A stretch of 64,000 nt of DNA, from assembly GCF_043641665.1 (NCBI RefSeq), contig NC_092183.1:15214501-15278500 (forward strand). The letters run 5' to 3'. Source of the stretch: Enoplosus armatus. Taxonomy: Eukaryota > Chordata > Actinopteri > Centrarchiformes > Enoplosidae. Shown here one piece after another: positions 1-12,900 of the stretch; position 1 is the stretch's first letter, and every line of letters starts with the position of its first letter. Made by a program: the position numbers and the translations under genes. The notes below the pieces were generated by a model. The model saw only the letters and a program-made list of their open reading frames with translations. It did not search any database and was not told the DNA's origin.

Positions 1-3000
1 TGGCTCTGTTTCTGTCTACCCCCTCCTGATTCTCCTTTGCTGTGCTTACCATTATATAGCGAGTGACCTATTTTTGCGATTGGTCTGTTTGTATTGCGTA
101 AGCAGTTGTGTCTGCGTGGTTATGTGCTCTAGAGTTCACCCCTGTGTGTGTTTGATTTAGGCTACCCTTGCCATTTCCTGTTTGTTACTGCAATTATACT
201 GCAATTCTTTTCATCACTGCTGGGTTGAGTATAATAAGGCGGTAGAGAATGGAGGGGGTAAAAGACATGGTAATTATCATCAATACTCTGATAAATGGCT
301 CACAGTGTAATCACAGATGTGGTTTTAGGATTGTCTACTTGTAGGACTGTATCGCATTTGTTGATTAAGCATCCAGCTGTAGGTCAGAGTCCTTGTTGAA
401 CAATCCAAGGTCATACATACTAATTCTGTCTCTGCAGCTCAGCTTGAAGATAGCCGAGCGTTGGGAAGTGAGGGATTTAGGGTGAAGGGCAGCTGAAGAT
501 AACAAAGAAAGGGTGAAGAGAAGAAAATAAGAGGGGAAAAAAGACAAGGGATGACAACAATAAGTCTCTAAGTAACAGGGTGGGGGAGGATGGAGGAAAT
601 GAGATGAAGAGAGTGAAACAGAGCTTCAGGCTGAGTGAGAAAGAGAAAAGCCTTTGTCTCTTGAGAGTCCCACAATCACAGCGTAGTAAGGCTTGGGAGC
701 CTTTAGTGGAGGGTTATGAGGGTCTTGGCTTATTTTAAGTCTGGTAAAGCTAGACCAGGGTATACCTCGCAAGTGATTTAAGTGCCAAAAGTGTTTGCTG
801 TAGCATGGGACAATGATCTTTGTGACAGATCGCTAGAGCGATATGACAGGCTAGTGGGGGGTTGCTGTTGATATTGAAGTAGGGGTGTACACTGCCGACA
901 CGCTGACCACCTGTCGACATGCTGGTGGGGCAGGCGGGCAGTGGAGGAGGGGGTGTATGGCCTGTTAAGTGGGTAGGGTCAGCATTGGTTACCATAGATA
1001 CTCTTTTTGTATCTGTGCACGGTGGAATTCCCCGAGACATTCCCCTCTCCTTGCTCCCCCTCCCTCCATCAGTTCTGCTGCTGTTTGCTGTTGGCCCCCT
1101 CACTGTGTGCAGTCCGCTAGTGAAACACCCCCTAACTAATGAAATCTAAATACCCTCACGACTTAAATAATCCTGTTTTTTTCCTGCTTACTTTCAGTCT
1201 GTTGTGGTTAATTAATCGCCCATTGAGAAAGACATGTGGGTGCAGCAGAGACAAAGGAAACTGCTTATCCTGTTAAGCTGTGTATAGTCCGTGTATGTGT
1301 ATGGAGACCAGGGGCCACATACATAAAACTTGGTTTTGATTCAATACTTGAAATCTGTGTATTCTTAAAAACAGAAATAGCACATGCAGCCTTGGAGGCA
1401 GAATTTCAAACCTCTTCTCATTCGCACTCGGTAAATTGTGTCCACGTGTGTATGAGCTTAATGCTCACTTCTACATTTATCCATGAATGGATATCAATAC
1501 ATCCCTCTTGAATCCTGATTGGGAATAAACTGGTCTCATTCTTTGTGTGATCTGGCCTCAAAGCATCAAAAAAGTCTTTGTTTTTGTTGCCCACAACCAG
1601 ATAGCGCGAGGAAGTCAAATTTATGATTTGACCTATTTTTGTGCTGTTCTGATTTCTGCATTACAGTATGGGTAAGATAATTAAATGTGAACCTTATATG
1701 TTGACTGATTTACTCCTGCTCGAATAATCTCATGGAATTGGGACTGATTCACAGTTTGTCTAAAGGACACTGCAGAAAAACAGACACATACTATCACAAG
1801 GGCTTGAACCCAGATTTTCAGATGAAGGATGGATTACTTACTTACTATGTTACCCTGGTGCCCCACTCTGTTGACTTCATATCCAAAAGGTGCAGTTAAG
1901 TGTTTTGTTATTGATTGTATAAAGTTTTAATTAATGATTTTGCACCTCACAATTTCTAAAAAATATATAAATCTACCTTCTGTAGCAAGAGCAACAGACA
2001 CAGCAACGTTTTTCTCAGCCCTTACAGAGAACTGGGTGGAAACATAATTAAGTTTGTTTCACATGGCAATCTGTTTAGAGACCAAGCAGCTTATATCAAA
2101 CATGCAAGTCCATTAGTAATCATTCTTCATCTGGAGGAAAAAACAATGATGTTTGACCATTTAGAAAATACTGGCAGGGAAACCTCTGGATTGGGAGAGC
2201 AGGGAGGCAGAGCCATGTGGGTAGAGAAGTAGCTTGATCCTGACCATGTGCCTGTGTGGATCCACGAGTCTGCAGCATACCACACATTACTGACATCTGG
2301 AGCGGAACGCGACACATCAGACAATGTTGCACACTGGCTTTACTACATCAGTACACCCTGGCCAGATTACAGGCCGCAGCTTAGACACACACTCCTATTA
2401 CTGTACTAACAGACAAATAGAACTGATCTTGCTGGGATGCATTAACAGATCTAGAGAGATAAAATGTATTTCTCACCAGAGGAACGTTATTGCAATCCCA
2501 CAGTGTCAGGATACATTTGAGCTACAAGGTGGGGTGTCCGGGTGGTCTTGGGGTTTATGACTCTGACAATGTAATTGCAACATCACAAATTCGAGAGCAG
2601 CTTTATTGCATGTCATCCCCCTGTATCCCATTTAATAAAGGCAAAAAATGTCCCAAAATAAAAAAAATTAAATTAAATGTGAGCTACAGGGTGCATACAG
2701 GAAATATACAGTAAAGAGATGAAGGACAGTGGAGAGAGTATTACAGAGACTCAGATTAACTCAATACAGCCACAGAATAGGAACCATTTAGTTTACATAC
2801 AATGATGTGACATATTTTTTGGCATACACCCGAAAGGATAAGATAACTGTGGCTTTAGTCCGACACTGATGTCATACGCCGTTGAACGCAACTTTCATAA
2901 GATTTTTCTGTCCACAGCTATGACATCCTCCAGTTGACGGGTCAGCAGTTGCCCATCTGCCCATAATTTCCTACCTTTCGCCTAATGCCATAATGACAGT

Positions 3001-4968
3001 ACTTAGAGACGAGTCTTCCCTGTAGCTCAAAAAGACTCAAACATGGCCAGACTAGCCTTGGCATGTAACCTAGCCCCACTAGCACATTTCCCTTTGTAGT
3101 GGGAAAATACAACACATTCCTTTTTCACCCTGAAGAGTTCATTTTAGGTCACAGACATTTGCTGTAGTGCCCTTTGACCCTAGCAAAAGGACCATAGCCT
3201 TCTTTATGTGTTCTCAGCTGTGTGTTTTCAGCCATCTGTAATTACCTTTTATTGTGGCTTTGTTCCCTACAACTTGATGACTGTCAAAGAGAGTGACGTA
3301 TGTCTTAGAAGTGTTCACATTCCTTGCTGTACATGCTGTATAAAAGCAGGCCACTCTGAGATGCAGGACGGTCAGCCGGGCAGGAGCAATTGAGTTGCTG
3401 TCGGGGCTGTCCGTCTGCAGGCGTGAATAAAACCACAAGAACTACTCCTTGGTTGCCAGTCTTCTGTTTTCCTAAAATTCCCATGGCACCCTTATCATTA
3501 GCAAAGTCTGAACATACAAAGGAAAATGGTGTGTGTAAGTCCTCCAGCAGTAGTCTTACAGTGTACCACGCCTCAACTGTAGACCACATCAGAAGAAATT
3601 CACCTCTCACCACAGCAGTGTGTGTTCTGTAGGCTGAGGAGTAGGAGGCTTACACTAGCTGGGTGGGGTGGCTACAGAAAGACATTGTACTGTATAATTA
3701 TAGAGCCTCCTCTTTCCTAAATAGAACACAGGGGCTGTCTTTATGAGACTGTCCTCCTGTATGAGGGCCTGTCAGAAGAAACAGAGTAGGCCTCTGTGAG
3801 TGAGTATGCGTGTGTGTTTTCGGACAAGATTTCTCTGTCTACATTGACCAAGAGTTGCCACTGTGAAGGAGGGGGAGGGATTTGTCTCTCGTGATAGAAA
3901 CCATGAATGAGCATAGAGACAGTCAAGCGGGTGTCTTTTATTGCAAGTTTTCCCCTGTCTGTCCCGTAAGTTGCCTGCAGTAAGTAGTGACTGCAGGATT
4001 ATGAAAGCTGAAGTTCATCTGGAAAGATTTTGAATAGTCTCTTTGATTATGTATTTTGCATTTTGTAAGATGAACTCAACATATCTGTAAACACCAAAGT
4101 AACTATGGGATATAAAACAGTCCCTGATCTCTTTTAACATTGCATTCAAGTTCTCTTTCATGAAGAGGAGACACCTTAAGACACCACCTGAAAGTGTCTG
4201 TTCATTGGTTTTGGCTTCCAAGGTTTAACCCAACTGTAGTATTTTACTACTGCTGTTTCTGTCCATATGCTGTTCTTATTGCATGGCTGTCCATCCTGAA
4301 AGAGTAATCCCTCCCTTTTTGTTCTTCAGAGGTTCCTTCCTTTTCATGTTAGTTTTTTTACTCTTTTTTTTGTGGAGTTTGCCTCAACTGAATTGAGGGT
4401 TTAAGGATTGAGGTAGTATGTTGATTGTGATTTGGGGCTTTATAGATAAAGTATGACTTGGCTTGTAGGACTCTTGTAGGACTATTGAACATCACACAGC
4501 GCTGTGTATAATCTTCAATATTTGAGTATCTTGACTCCCAAGCTCAAATCAATTGTCAAATTTCGATTCTTTTGTCTTGAATTCTCACTCAAAAAGGACC
4601 TTTTTTCTGTCTCTCTATTTCTGTTTTTATCTTTTGTCCACTGCTCTCTTTCTCTATAATTTTACTGTTACAAAACTTTTGTTCTGTCAGTCACAAAAAT
4701 GGATTTCGGTCTTATGATACTTTCGTGATCTTTGGGAATTTTTCTTTGCTTCATTTCCTTACATCCAGGAAGATCAAAGTGCAGCCTCTGCAGCTGACAG
4801 AGATGGTTGCAAAATGCACACTTAAACCCTGGCTCTGTCTTGTCCAAGTGCCTTGTAAATACATTATGTCTGGATCAGATGGCTTATAATGGTGTGGAAA
4901 ATTCTGAAAGTGATATGGTAATGTTTTCCCCATCTCTCCCTCTTTTCTCCATTGTTGTCTGTGTGCAG
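1..4968 (+). other. serinc5 intron 1 or upstream DNA
   Basis: No coding exon was recognised here. The first recognisable serinc5 exon, at 4969, starts in phase 0 at the residue that in the human protein follows about nine N-terminal residues. A tiny first coding exon is therefore expected upstream. I looked for a short ATG-initiated stretch ending in a CAG-gt donor and found none, so the missing exon probably lies left of the window and this stretch is intron 1. The DNA is unremarkable, mixed AT-rich sequence; open frames such as 919-1149 and 4807-4968 show no protein character. Confidence 0.55.
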
Positions 4969-7900
4969 CTGGCCTGCTGCTGCGGCTCAGCGGCCTGCTC
5001 ATGCTGCTGTAACTGCTGCCCCAAGATCAAACAGTCAACAGGGACCCGCGTCATGTATGCCCTCTATTTCCTGCTGGTCACCATCATCTGTGTCATCATG
5101 ATGTCCCCCACTGTGGAGCAGGAGTTGAGAGACCATGTAAGTACATAAATCACACACAGCAAACTATCACCCTCCCACAACACATACATGAACATGCTTT
5201 TAATTAACTGTGTAAACTACAGGTATATTTAGATATATAATTGAAGAGTTAATCGCTAGAAGGTAACAAGGTAGGGAGGAATAAACGGCACCCAGAGAAA
5301 ATTGAAGCTCTCATCTGTGCTCCATAACAGCTTGAATTTAAATGGAGAGTGAGTGGAGTGGTTTTGAAACTCCTAAAAGCCTCTAATAGATAAGTGCTTC
5401 CATAGTACAGTGATGATAGACTGGTGATAAGTTATGATTAGATCTATTCAGATCAACTCAGATTGGAGGTCATGATTTCCTATGTGTGCAATTGTGTAGG
5501 TAGCAACATGACTGCTCTCTGAGGAGTTGGCAGGCATTCAGTACATGCCCCCCACCATCCACCATTTCACCTAAATATGTCTTTATATTTCTTGTGCAAA
5601 CTGAAGTATAGGTATTGATTCTTGATAGATATTCATTTTTGTTTTTGTACAGTAACGCATGATAAATTGTGCTCTATTTGGATTTGAAGAATGGGATTGC
5701 CTTATGACACACCTCTTATATCTGTGTATATAAGTTATGTCTGCATTGTCTAGTCTTTGTAAGTTTAAATGAATGAAATACATTTTTTAGGTCTGTTGTT
5801 CTAGTAACCAAGCCAACAGTAGCCTCAATACTGTGATCTTTTACACTGTTTGGCCTACCGCTACGTCTATGCCTTTTCTCCCCAGGCTCCACTTTGCAGA
5901 AGCTAGCATCTGTACATAAAATTAGATCCAAGTGTCATTAGACAGTAGAGTGCTATGATAGAAACACACACTGACATGAAGCAGAACTGAAAAGAAAGAA
6001 TTTGTAGGTTACACAGTCTCCACACAAATATCTTGAAATTGGGTTGTCAGGTGAGCCAACTTTTGTGTTTAGCTCTCTGCTGTAAACAGAATAAAATGTA
6101 CCAGTATTACCTAGGCAATGCTACCAGGCAAAATGAAAGATTTATAACATTGCTACAGGCAAAGCAGACATTCTTCTATTTTACCTGGCGGTCCCACATG
6201 TATCTTCACAGTAGTAAGGCCAGAGTTGAGCAGGAAGGAGTTCAGGCTGGTAGATTTTTTGTTTTAAACCGCCCACCTAGCCTCTGAAGTTGGGAGAAGA
6301 TACACAGGAGGCCTGCTGTTCTCTCTTTTGATCTTTACGACTTTCAAGTGTTTGCTTCCCCCATGGTACCTCTTTGAATTGTTGTAATGCAGGATTATTA
6401 TCAGACTGACTCTTTCTGTGGTTGTTTCTGAGAAATTCCAACTCAACTGGAAGGCTTCTGTGAGTGCTGTTAGTCTGTGTTAGTCACAGTCTGGCACAAG
6501 GTGGCAGAGATGATGTCCTGATACTTCTCCTTCTCATCCTTTTGCCAGCATTATTGATAGCTGAATATCTGAGCTTGAGAAGTGATGGTCCTGTTTCGAG
6601 GTACCATACAGTATAGACTAATATATAGCATACACTAGACTAGAAGACAGTACCCTCTAGCCTGACATCGCTGGACCATTTCGCTAATGCTAATTAGTCT
6701 GAAACCTCTATCAACAGGCGCAGACCAAAATGTATCTAAAATTACAAAGTTGGATAGACCTACACCCAATCAGAGTAATGAAACGTGATGTAGCACTGAC
6801 ACATCTTTCTTATCAACAAAAGCTTTAAGTGCAGTTGTTTGTTCTTCTTTTAGAGAAAATATATTGTCCAGTTCATTTAATACTGGCCTTATAGTGGATG
6901 AACGTTCCACATCAGTGACAGCCATCTTGGTTTCCGAAAATGCCTCAATGGCACTGTGTCAAACCTGCCCCATATTAGATAAATGGTTGTGATTGGCCTG
7001 ACCTTGGCCAGTTCGGTTGGAAATCTGTCTGAATGGGAGGAGGACCAGGCACATCTGTCAGAGCAAATAAAACATGATTCATCTGGTTCCCAGGCTAAAT
7101 ACCCTCAACCGACTGTGTTGTTATGGCATTGATCGCAAGCTTCCTCAACTGGGAGTGCTATTTGAAGACGTGATATTTTTCCACCAATGTTCTACTGCTG
7201 TTTTTTCTCCACTCTGTTTCCTCGCCCCTTTCTACTGTACAGTATTAAAACGACTCCCTACTGTGCGTCTCCTTGTGAGAAGAGAACTCTGTAAAAGGCC
7301 CATCCAGGCACAAAATGGCCTCTGATAGCCCCCACACAATGCCTGCTGAGTTACACACACATATATACTCGTATACATGCACACTGTCAGTCGCACACAG
7401 AGCACAGTGGGAAGTCCCAGCTAAGAGAGCAGCCATTGTGCTTATGAGAGTGCTGGTCTTTTCTCAAGAGATTTACAGCTGTCTGAAACAGCCGGCCCCT
7501 TTCCCTCTTAATCACTAGACCATGGACATGCTAATACGGTCCTCAACATGAGACAAAAGCTCCAAAATGGGCTTTTTACTCTATGTTGTGATCTGGCTCT
7601 GGACTGAGCCTGCACACTGAGGTGATGACAACTCAATCCGTTGGCAGAAATATTCTGCCAATAACTAGTAAAGCCAACTGAAAGCATTTATTATCTGAAA
7701 GTAAAGATCTGTCGTTCTCTCAAAAATTGACTTCTGTTTGAAAAGCAGCTCTTGTATTTGACTTTGATTCACATCGCTACAGTCAGGGGGCATCAGAGAA
7801 GGGAACAGATATTTGAGCCTCCATTCTGTGGTTATCATTTCAAAGACCGTCTGTTGGCACTGAGCCACTGAAGCACTTCCAATTTCCTGTTGAAGGCTAC

Positions 7901-9911
7901 AGCAAAGTCCTTATCTACTGTACCGGCTACGGTTTTGCTCTCTTCTTTTTTATGCAGCTCACTGTAGCTAGAAATACATTTTGGAACTTTATTTTAAGAC
8001 AGATCTCCCAATCTTTCTCTCTTGCTCGTGCTTTCTCTGCTTTTCGCACTTCCCAATCCCTCTGACTTGCTGACAAAAGGCGATTAATTTATTCATCTGT
8101 GTCTTTTGTTTGTGTACACTGACAGTTAGTTGTAAGGCCCCTCTAACAGCCTGTAGAGAACACAGGATGAAAGAGGGCTTCATGGAGAGAAAGAGGGGTT
8201 GTTGTTGCTGCCTGTTCTCTCTTTCTGCTCCTTTAGAGGCATGACGCTCAGAATAGACACTATTGGGGCTTTTGTCTGTGGCCGTGTACTAGACAAACAT
8301 GAGCAGAGGTGGGGGTTTTTGATTACACCATAATGATCTAATCTAGGTTTCTTGGGTTTGTGATTGTCAATCAGATCCCCTTCTACAGTGACTTGTGTGA
8401 GAAGATGAATGCAGGGGAGAACTGCAAAACTCTGGTTGGCTACTCTGCCGTCTACAAGGTGTGCTTCGGCATGGCCTGCTTCTTCTTATTCTTTGCTATC
8501 TTCACCATACGAGTCAACAACAGCACAGGCTGGAGGGCGGCCGTACATAACGGGTAAGATGGCCTTTCTGTTCACCTTTTGCCCTTTCAGTCATTAAACA
8601 GTTTACATCCATCTATAATATCTAGCAGGAAACCTACATTTGTAGTGCTTGTCTGTGAACACAAAGGAAAAAGCCAAACGAAACACTTGACTGAAGGTAT
8701 GTACAGTAGGCAGGCAGGTTTTCAGAGTATAAACAAAATATAAATCACACAATATTGTGAGCAAACAACCATATCCTGCAATTAATCATCTCTTTCTTGT
8801 GCCTTAGCCAACATGACAAGTGATCTCTGAATGGTTTTCCTGAACACAATTATGAGCATATGCAACATGGCACAAACATAAGCACCTGTTCATCTTGAAC
8901 ACCAGATCTTATTTTTGAAGTCCTTATACTATATATTCTGTATTGACACATGTATTTCTTACACTCCTCTTCCTAACACTATCAGAATTCTGATCTCAGT
9001 CATGCTGAGGCTGTCATTGTTTGTTTTTTTGTCATTTGGGTTTTTTTGTGTTTTATGTTTCACTTTTTTCATGTACAACCTTCAACCTTATCACTGATTT
9101 GAATATCAGGTTCTGGTTGCTGAAGTTTATTGTGCTGGTGGCGTGCTGCGCTGGAGGCTTCTTCCTCCCAGAAGAGGAAACATTTCTGGAAGGTAAAGAG
9201 AATACTATCCAGTGCTGTAATCTAAGCTGGTGTTCGTTATATGTTTTGCTAGATAACATATCATTAATATATTCACGTCAATGGTCGTAAAAAGTTGGAG
9301 ACACAGGAAGTAATAAGAAAAGATTGGAAGTTTATTATTAGTTAGTATTATTTACCCTTCCATCTTTTCTGTAGTTTGAATATAATCTTGCAGCAAGTGC
9401 AACATCTTGCAGTAAGTCACAGATACCTTCTGTGAGGTCTTCTCATCTCTAAAAAAATTTCACTGTCACTACCTCTGTTCAATTCCACAGTTTGGCGCTA
9501 CGTAGGAGCCGCTTGTGGTTTCATTTTCCTGCTGATCCAGCTCATGCTGTTGGTGGAGTTTGCACACAGATGGAACACAAACTGGTAAGAGCAACATGGC
9601 TTCTCTCTGCTCCTGTGTCTTTTTTGTCTCAGCAACTCAGAGTCTGGCTCACTTACGCAAGCATGGACGCCCTGGAAATCGGAAGAGTGCAGTGCTTTTT
9701 ATTTGTTCTTGAGAAACTCAGAGGGAGGGACATATTCTTCTGTGGGGTTATTTGGATGAAAAAAAGTTGAAAAGAGGGAGTCATGGAGCTTTGTGTTTTT
9801 GTGGGTGGAGGGGAGGCTTGGCAGCAGGCCGGCCCTGTGCAGATTCACAGGATGCATATGGCTTAGGAGTATGCACTCCACTCCGTTTCCCCTTCCCTTT
9901 CCACACAGACA

Positions 9912-9946
<35 letters not shown>

Positions 9947-12900
9947 CACAGCAGATTGTTTCGAACACTTTTAATGGTTTGGTAACCAATGCAGTAAACT
10001 TAAACCTCTCAATATGTATTAGTATGTGCGCTTGTACCCACTTTATTCTGGTTTTTCAAAGTGATGTGAAAGCACTTATGCAGCCATAAACCTGTCTTCT
10101 TGTCTCCTCAGGGTGCAGGAATAACTCTCCAAACTTTCTCTTTCCTTGAATTTTTCTTTAGGCCAGTCTTTCCTGTGTTCGTTTTCTTTGCTTTTTTTAA
10201 TCTGTTCACTTGATCTTTTTGACTTATTTAATTTGCTTTATCCTTGTTCATATTGTGTTTTGCCTTTCTGCTGTCTGTTTTCGCTCTCCCTCTCTTTCGG
10301 TCTGCAGGAGTTCAGGAGTGAAGTATAATCGTCTATGGTACGCAGCTTTGGCCTTCGTGACTCTGGTGCTGTTCAGTTTTGCAGTAGGAGCTGTAATCTT
10401 CATGGGTCTGTTCTACACCCACCCCGAGGCCTGTTTACTCAACAAGATCTTCCTGGGCATCAATGGCAGCCTGTGCCTCATCGTCTCCCTGTTGGCCATC
10501 TCCCCATGCATACAGAAACGTGAGGACCTGTACTCACAAGCACATTATCTCATTTGACTGTGCAAGCATTTTCATTTAGGTGGTGTATATAGAAAGCCAC
10601 TTGGCTTATCACAAAGAGGAACTCACACATTTGAGACACATCAGACATAGTGTAATGATAGATAAATAAGACTGTTGGCTATAATACTTACAGTATTTCT
10701 TAAAATATATTTGCACCAACTCAGGAATCTCTGTCAGTAAATCCTGTATTCACCTTTATGTCCCTGCAGTGCAGCCCACATCAGGCCTGCTGCAACCAGG
10801 AGTCATCAGTGTGTACGTCATGTATCTCACTTTCTCAGCCTTCTCCAGCAAACCAAAAGAAAGTGAGTATGAACAGACACCTATCTCGACCTAGTAGTCA
10901 CAGCTGTTGTAGAGGAATTCTGTCTACTTTAGGTTCTTTAATAAAAGCCCAAATCAACGTCTCTGTGAATACAAATTTATTTTATTCATGTACATGGAGA
11001 GAGGACTCTTAAATGATAAAGTGAGCAATGTCTAAGTAGTCTAATGGTATGTCGAGCTGTCTTTTATACTGAACAACAAACAATTTCCATATCTTATGGA
11101 GTAGCTTGATTCTCGCACAACAAAATCTCCCTAAATGGTTCTAACTGGCTGCTGCATACACATCTTCACTCTGTACCTAGTTCAAGGTTTAAGATAACAG
11201 TACCTACTCCCTGTCTTCTCACTGCAGGGCAAATGGAAAAAGTAAAAAAAAATGTGGTTGTTAAAGTGGCTTGTTTTTTCATTAGTAATGATGAAAACTC
11301 ACAAGACAACAACAGTGGTTTTACAGTTTATTCAAACTGCAGCTTGGAAATTAAAGAGATTCCAGTTAAAAGATTCCAAAAAATGTTATGCTCATATCAT
11401 GACTTTATGAGTTTTAATAATACATACACGTTTGTAAGTTTGTAAGTCATCTGTTTAAAATACACCAATAACAATTGAGACACTAAAAAGGTACCAAGAA
11501 AAGGGTTATTTATTCTCTCATTAAATGATGTGTTGTGGTTGATTTTCTTGTTTTTGGTCAGCTTTCGATAACTTTAAATAAATAACCACTGTCATGTTCA
11601 TAGGAACTAGATACAGAAGAACGAAACTTCTTGAGTACAAAGTAATTTATTCTTCAGATTGCAGAAAGTACAATACAAACCTGGGTTTGTATACATGTTA
11701 CGCTCCCCCTGATGGGTTGGGATATTCCTGATTTGTCCGTAATCAAAACACAGAAGTCACTGAGAGTCTCTGAATAGTTGTGAATTAAGGACGGGATCGT
11801 ATGCCATTACACTTTTACCCACTTGGAGGCTCTATGACACAAGGGAACTTTCTGATTGGTAAGACCTACAGTCACGAATCATGTGCCATTACAACTGTCG
11901 CTAAGCGACGAACCAGTCTGCCTTTTTAGACACCTGCGGAACAGGGTGATCCGGACACATACGGTTCCTGGGAAAAGGACTTTCACTGTCTCTGCCCATG
12001 ATAAAAAGTGCTAATTAGCAAACTTCCCAGGCCTCCTCTACACAGCAAAATGGCCTTGGCCTCTCACCATGTTCGATTGTTGCTTTTTTTGCATTATAAA
12101 TTCAATGCTTTCTTTGATTAAAATACACATCACAACATCTCAACACATCTAGGTTATAAAATTGATTATGTAACTAACACGGTTTCCTTCAACAGATGTA
12201 TACTTACAAATAAAAAAATATATGTAATTAATTTCAATGTAAATAAAAAATATAATGAATAGATAAAATTGATTCAATATAATTTGACAGTCAAGTGTTA
12301 AGTATTATCATAACAGGTAAGAAATCGTGTGCATCTGTTCTGTGAAAAGTTGTTGTGTTGCACTCAAGAGTAAGAAAAATAAACTGAACCCTATATAATG
12401 AGGCCTTTGTAAGATAAGAGATCTCTATAATAAAAATGACAACAAAAAGGTACATCTCAGGTACATCAGTCCTGTTTCTACAGTAACTGTCAAGATAATA
12501 TTCTTAGCTGAGATACTATTGTAAAGATAATGTTACCCTAAATATTTAATATCTGCACATGCTGCCTAAGCAACGCTGAAGTATACTTCATACTGTTATT
12601 GAGGCTGTCTGTGGGTACTCACCCTGTGTGTTGTACTATCACTCCATTTTCCCTTCCCCTCCTTTGTGCCACTGTGCCAAAATACACACACGCTCACTGC
12701 ATCTTTTGCAATCTCCCTACTCTTTACAATACTCCCTCCACTTCTTCTTTCACCTCATCCATCTCTGTCTGCACATTCGTTTTGTTTAGTGGTGGAGAGA
12801 GATGGTGTGAACACAACCGTGTGTGTGTTTCCCCTCAACTCTGGGACGGAGAGTGACAAGAAGATTGTCACCGCTCTGGGAACTGTTATCCTGTTTGGCT

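Noticed and set aside
1..4968. First coding exon of serinc5
   Set aside because: No short ATG-started segment with a CAG-gt donor and Cys-rich coding was found, so it is taken to lie outside the window.
10105..10180. Possible extra serinc5 exon after acceptor tctcctcag at 10111
   Set aside because: Reading on from the split Trp codon gives W-V-Q-E-stop. The exon at 10308 ([12 protein letters not shown]) fits the family and the phase.
11590..12150. LTR-like or other retroelement in serinc5 intron 7
   Set aside because: Composition differs from its surroundings, but no terminal repeats, target duplication or recognisable protein remnant could be defined.
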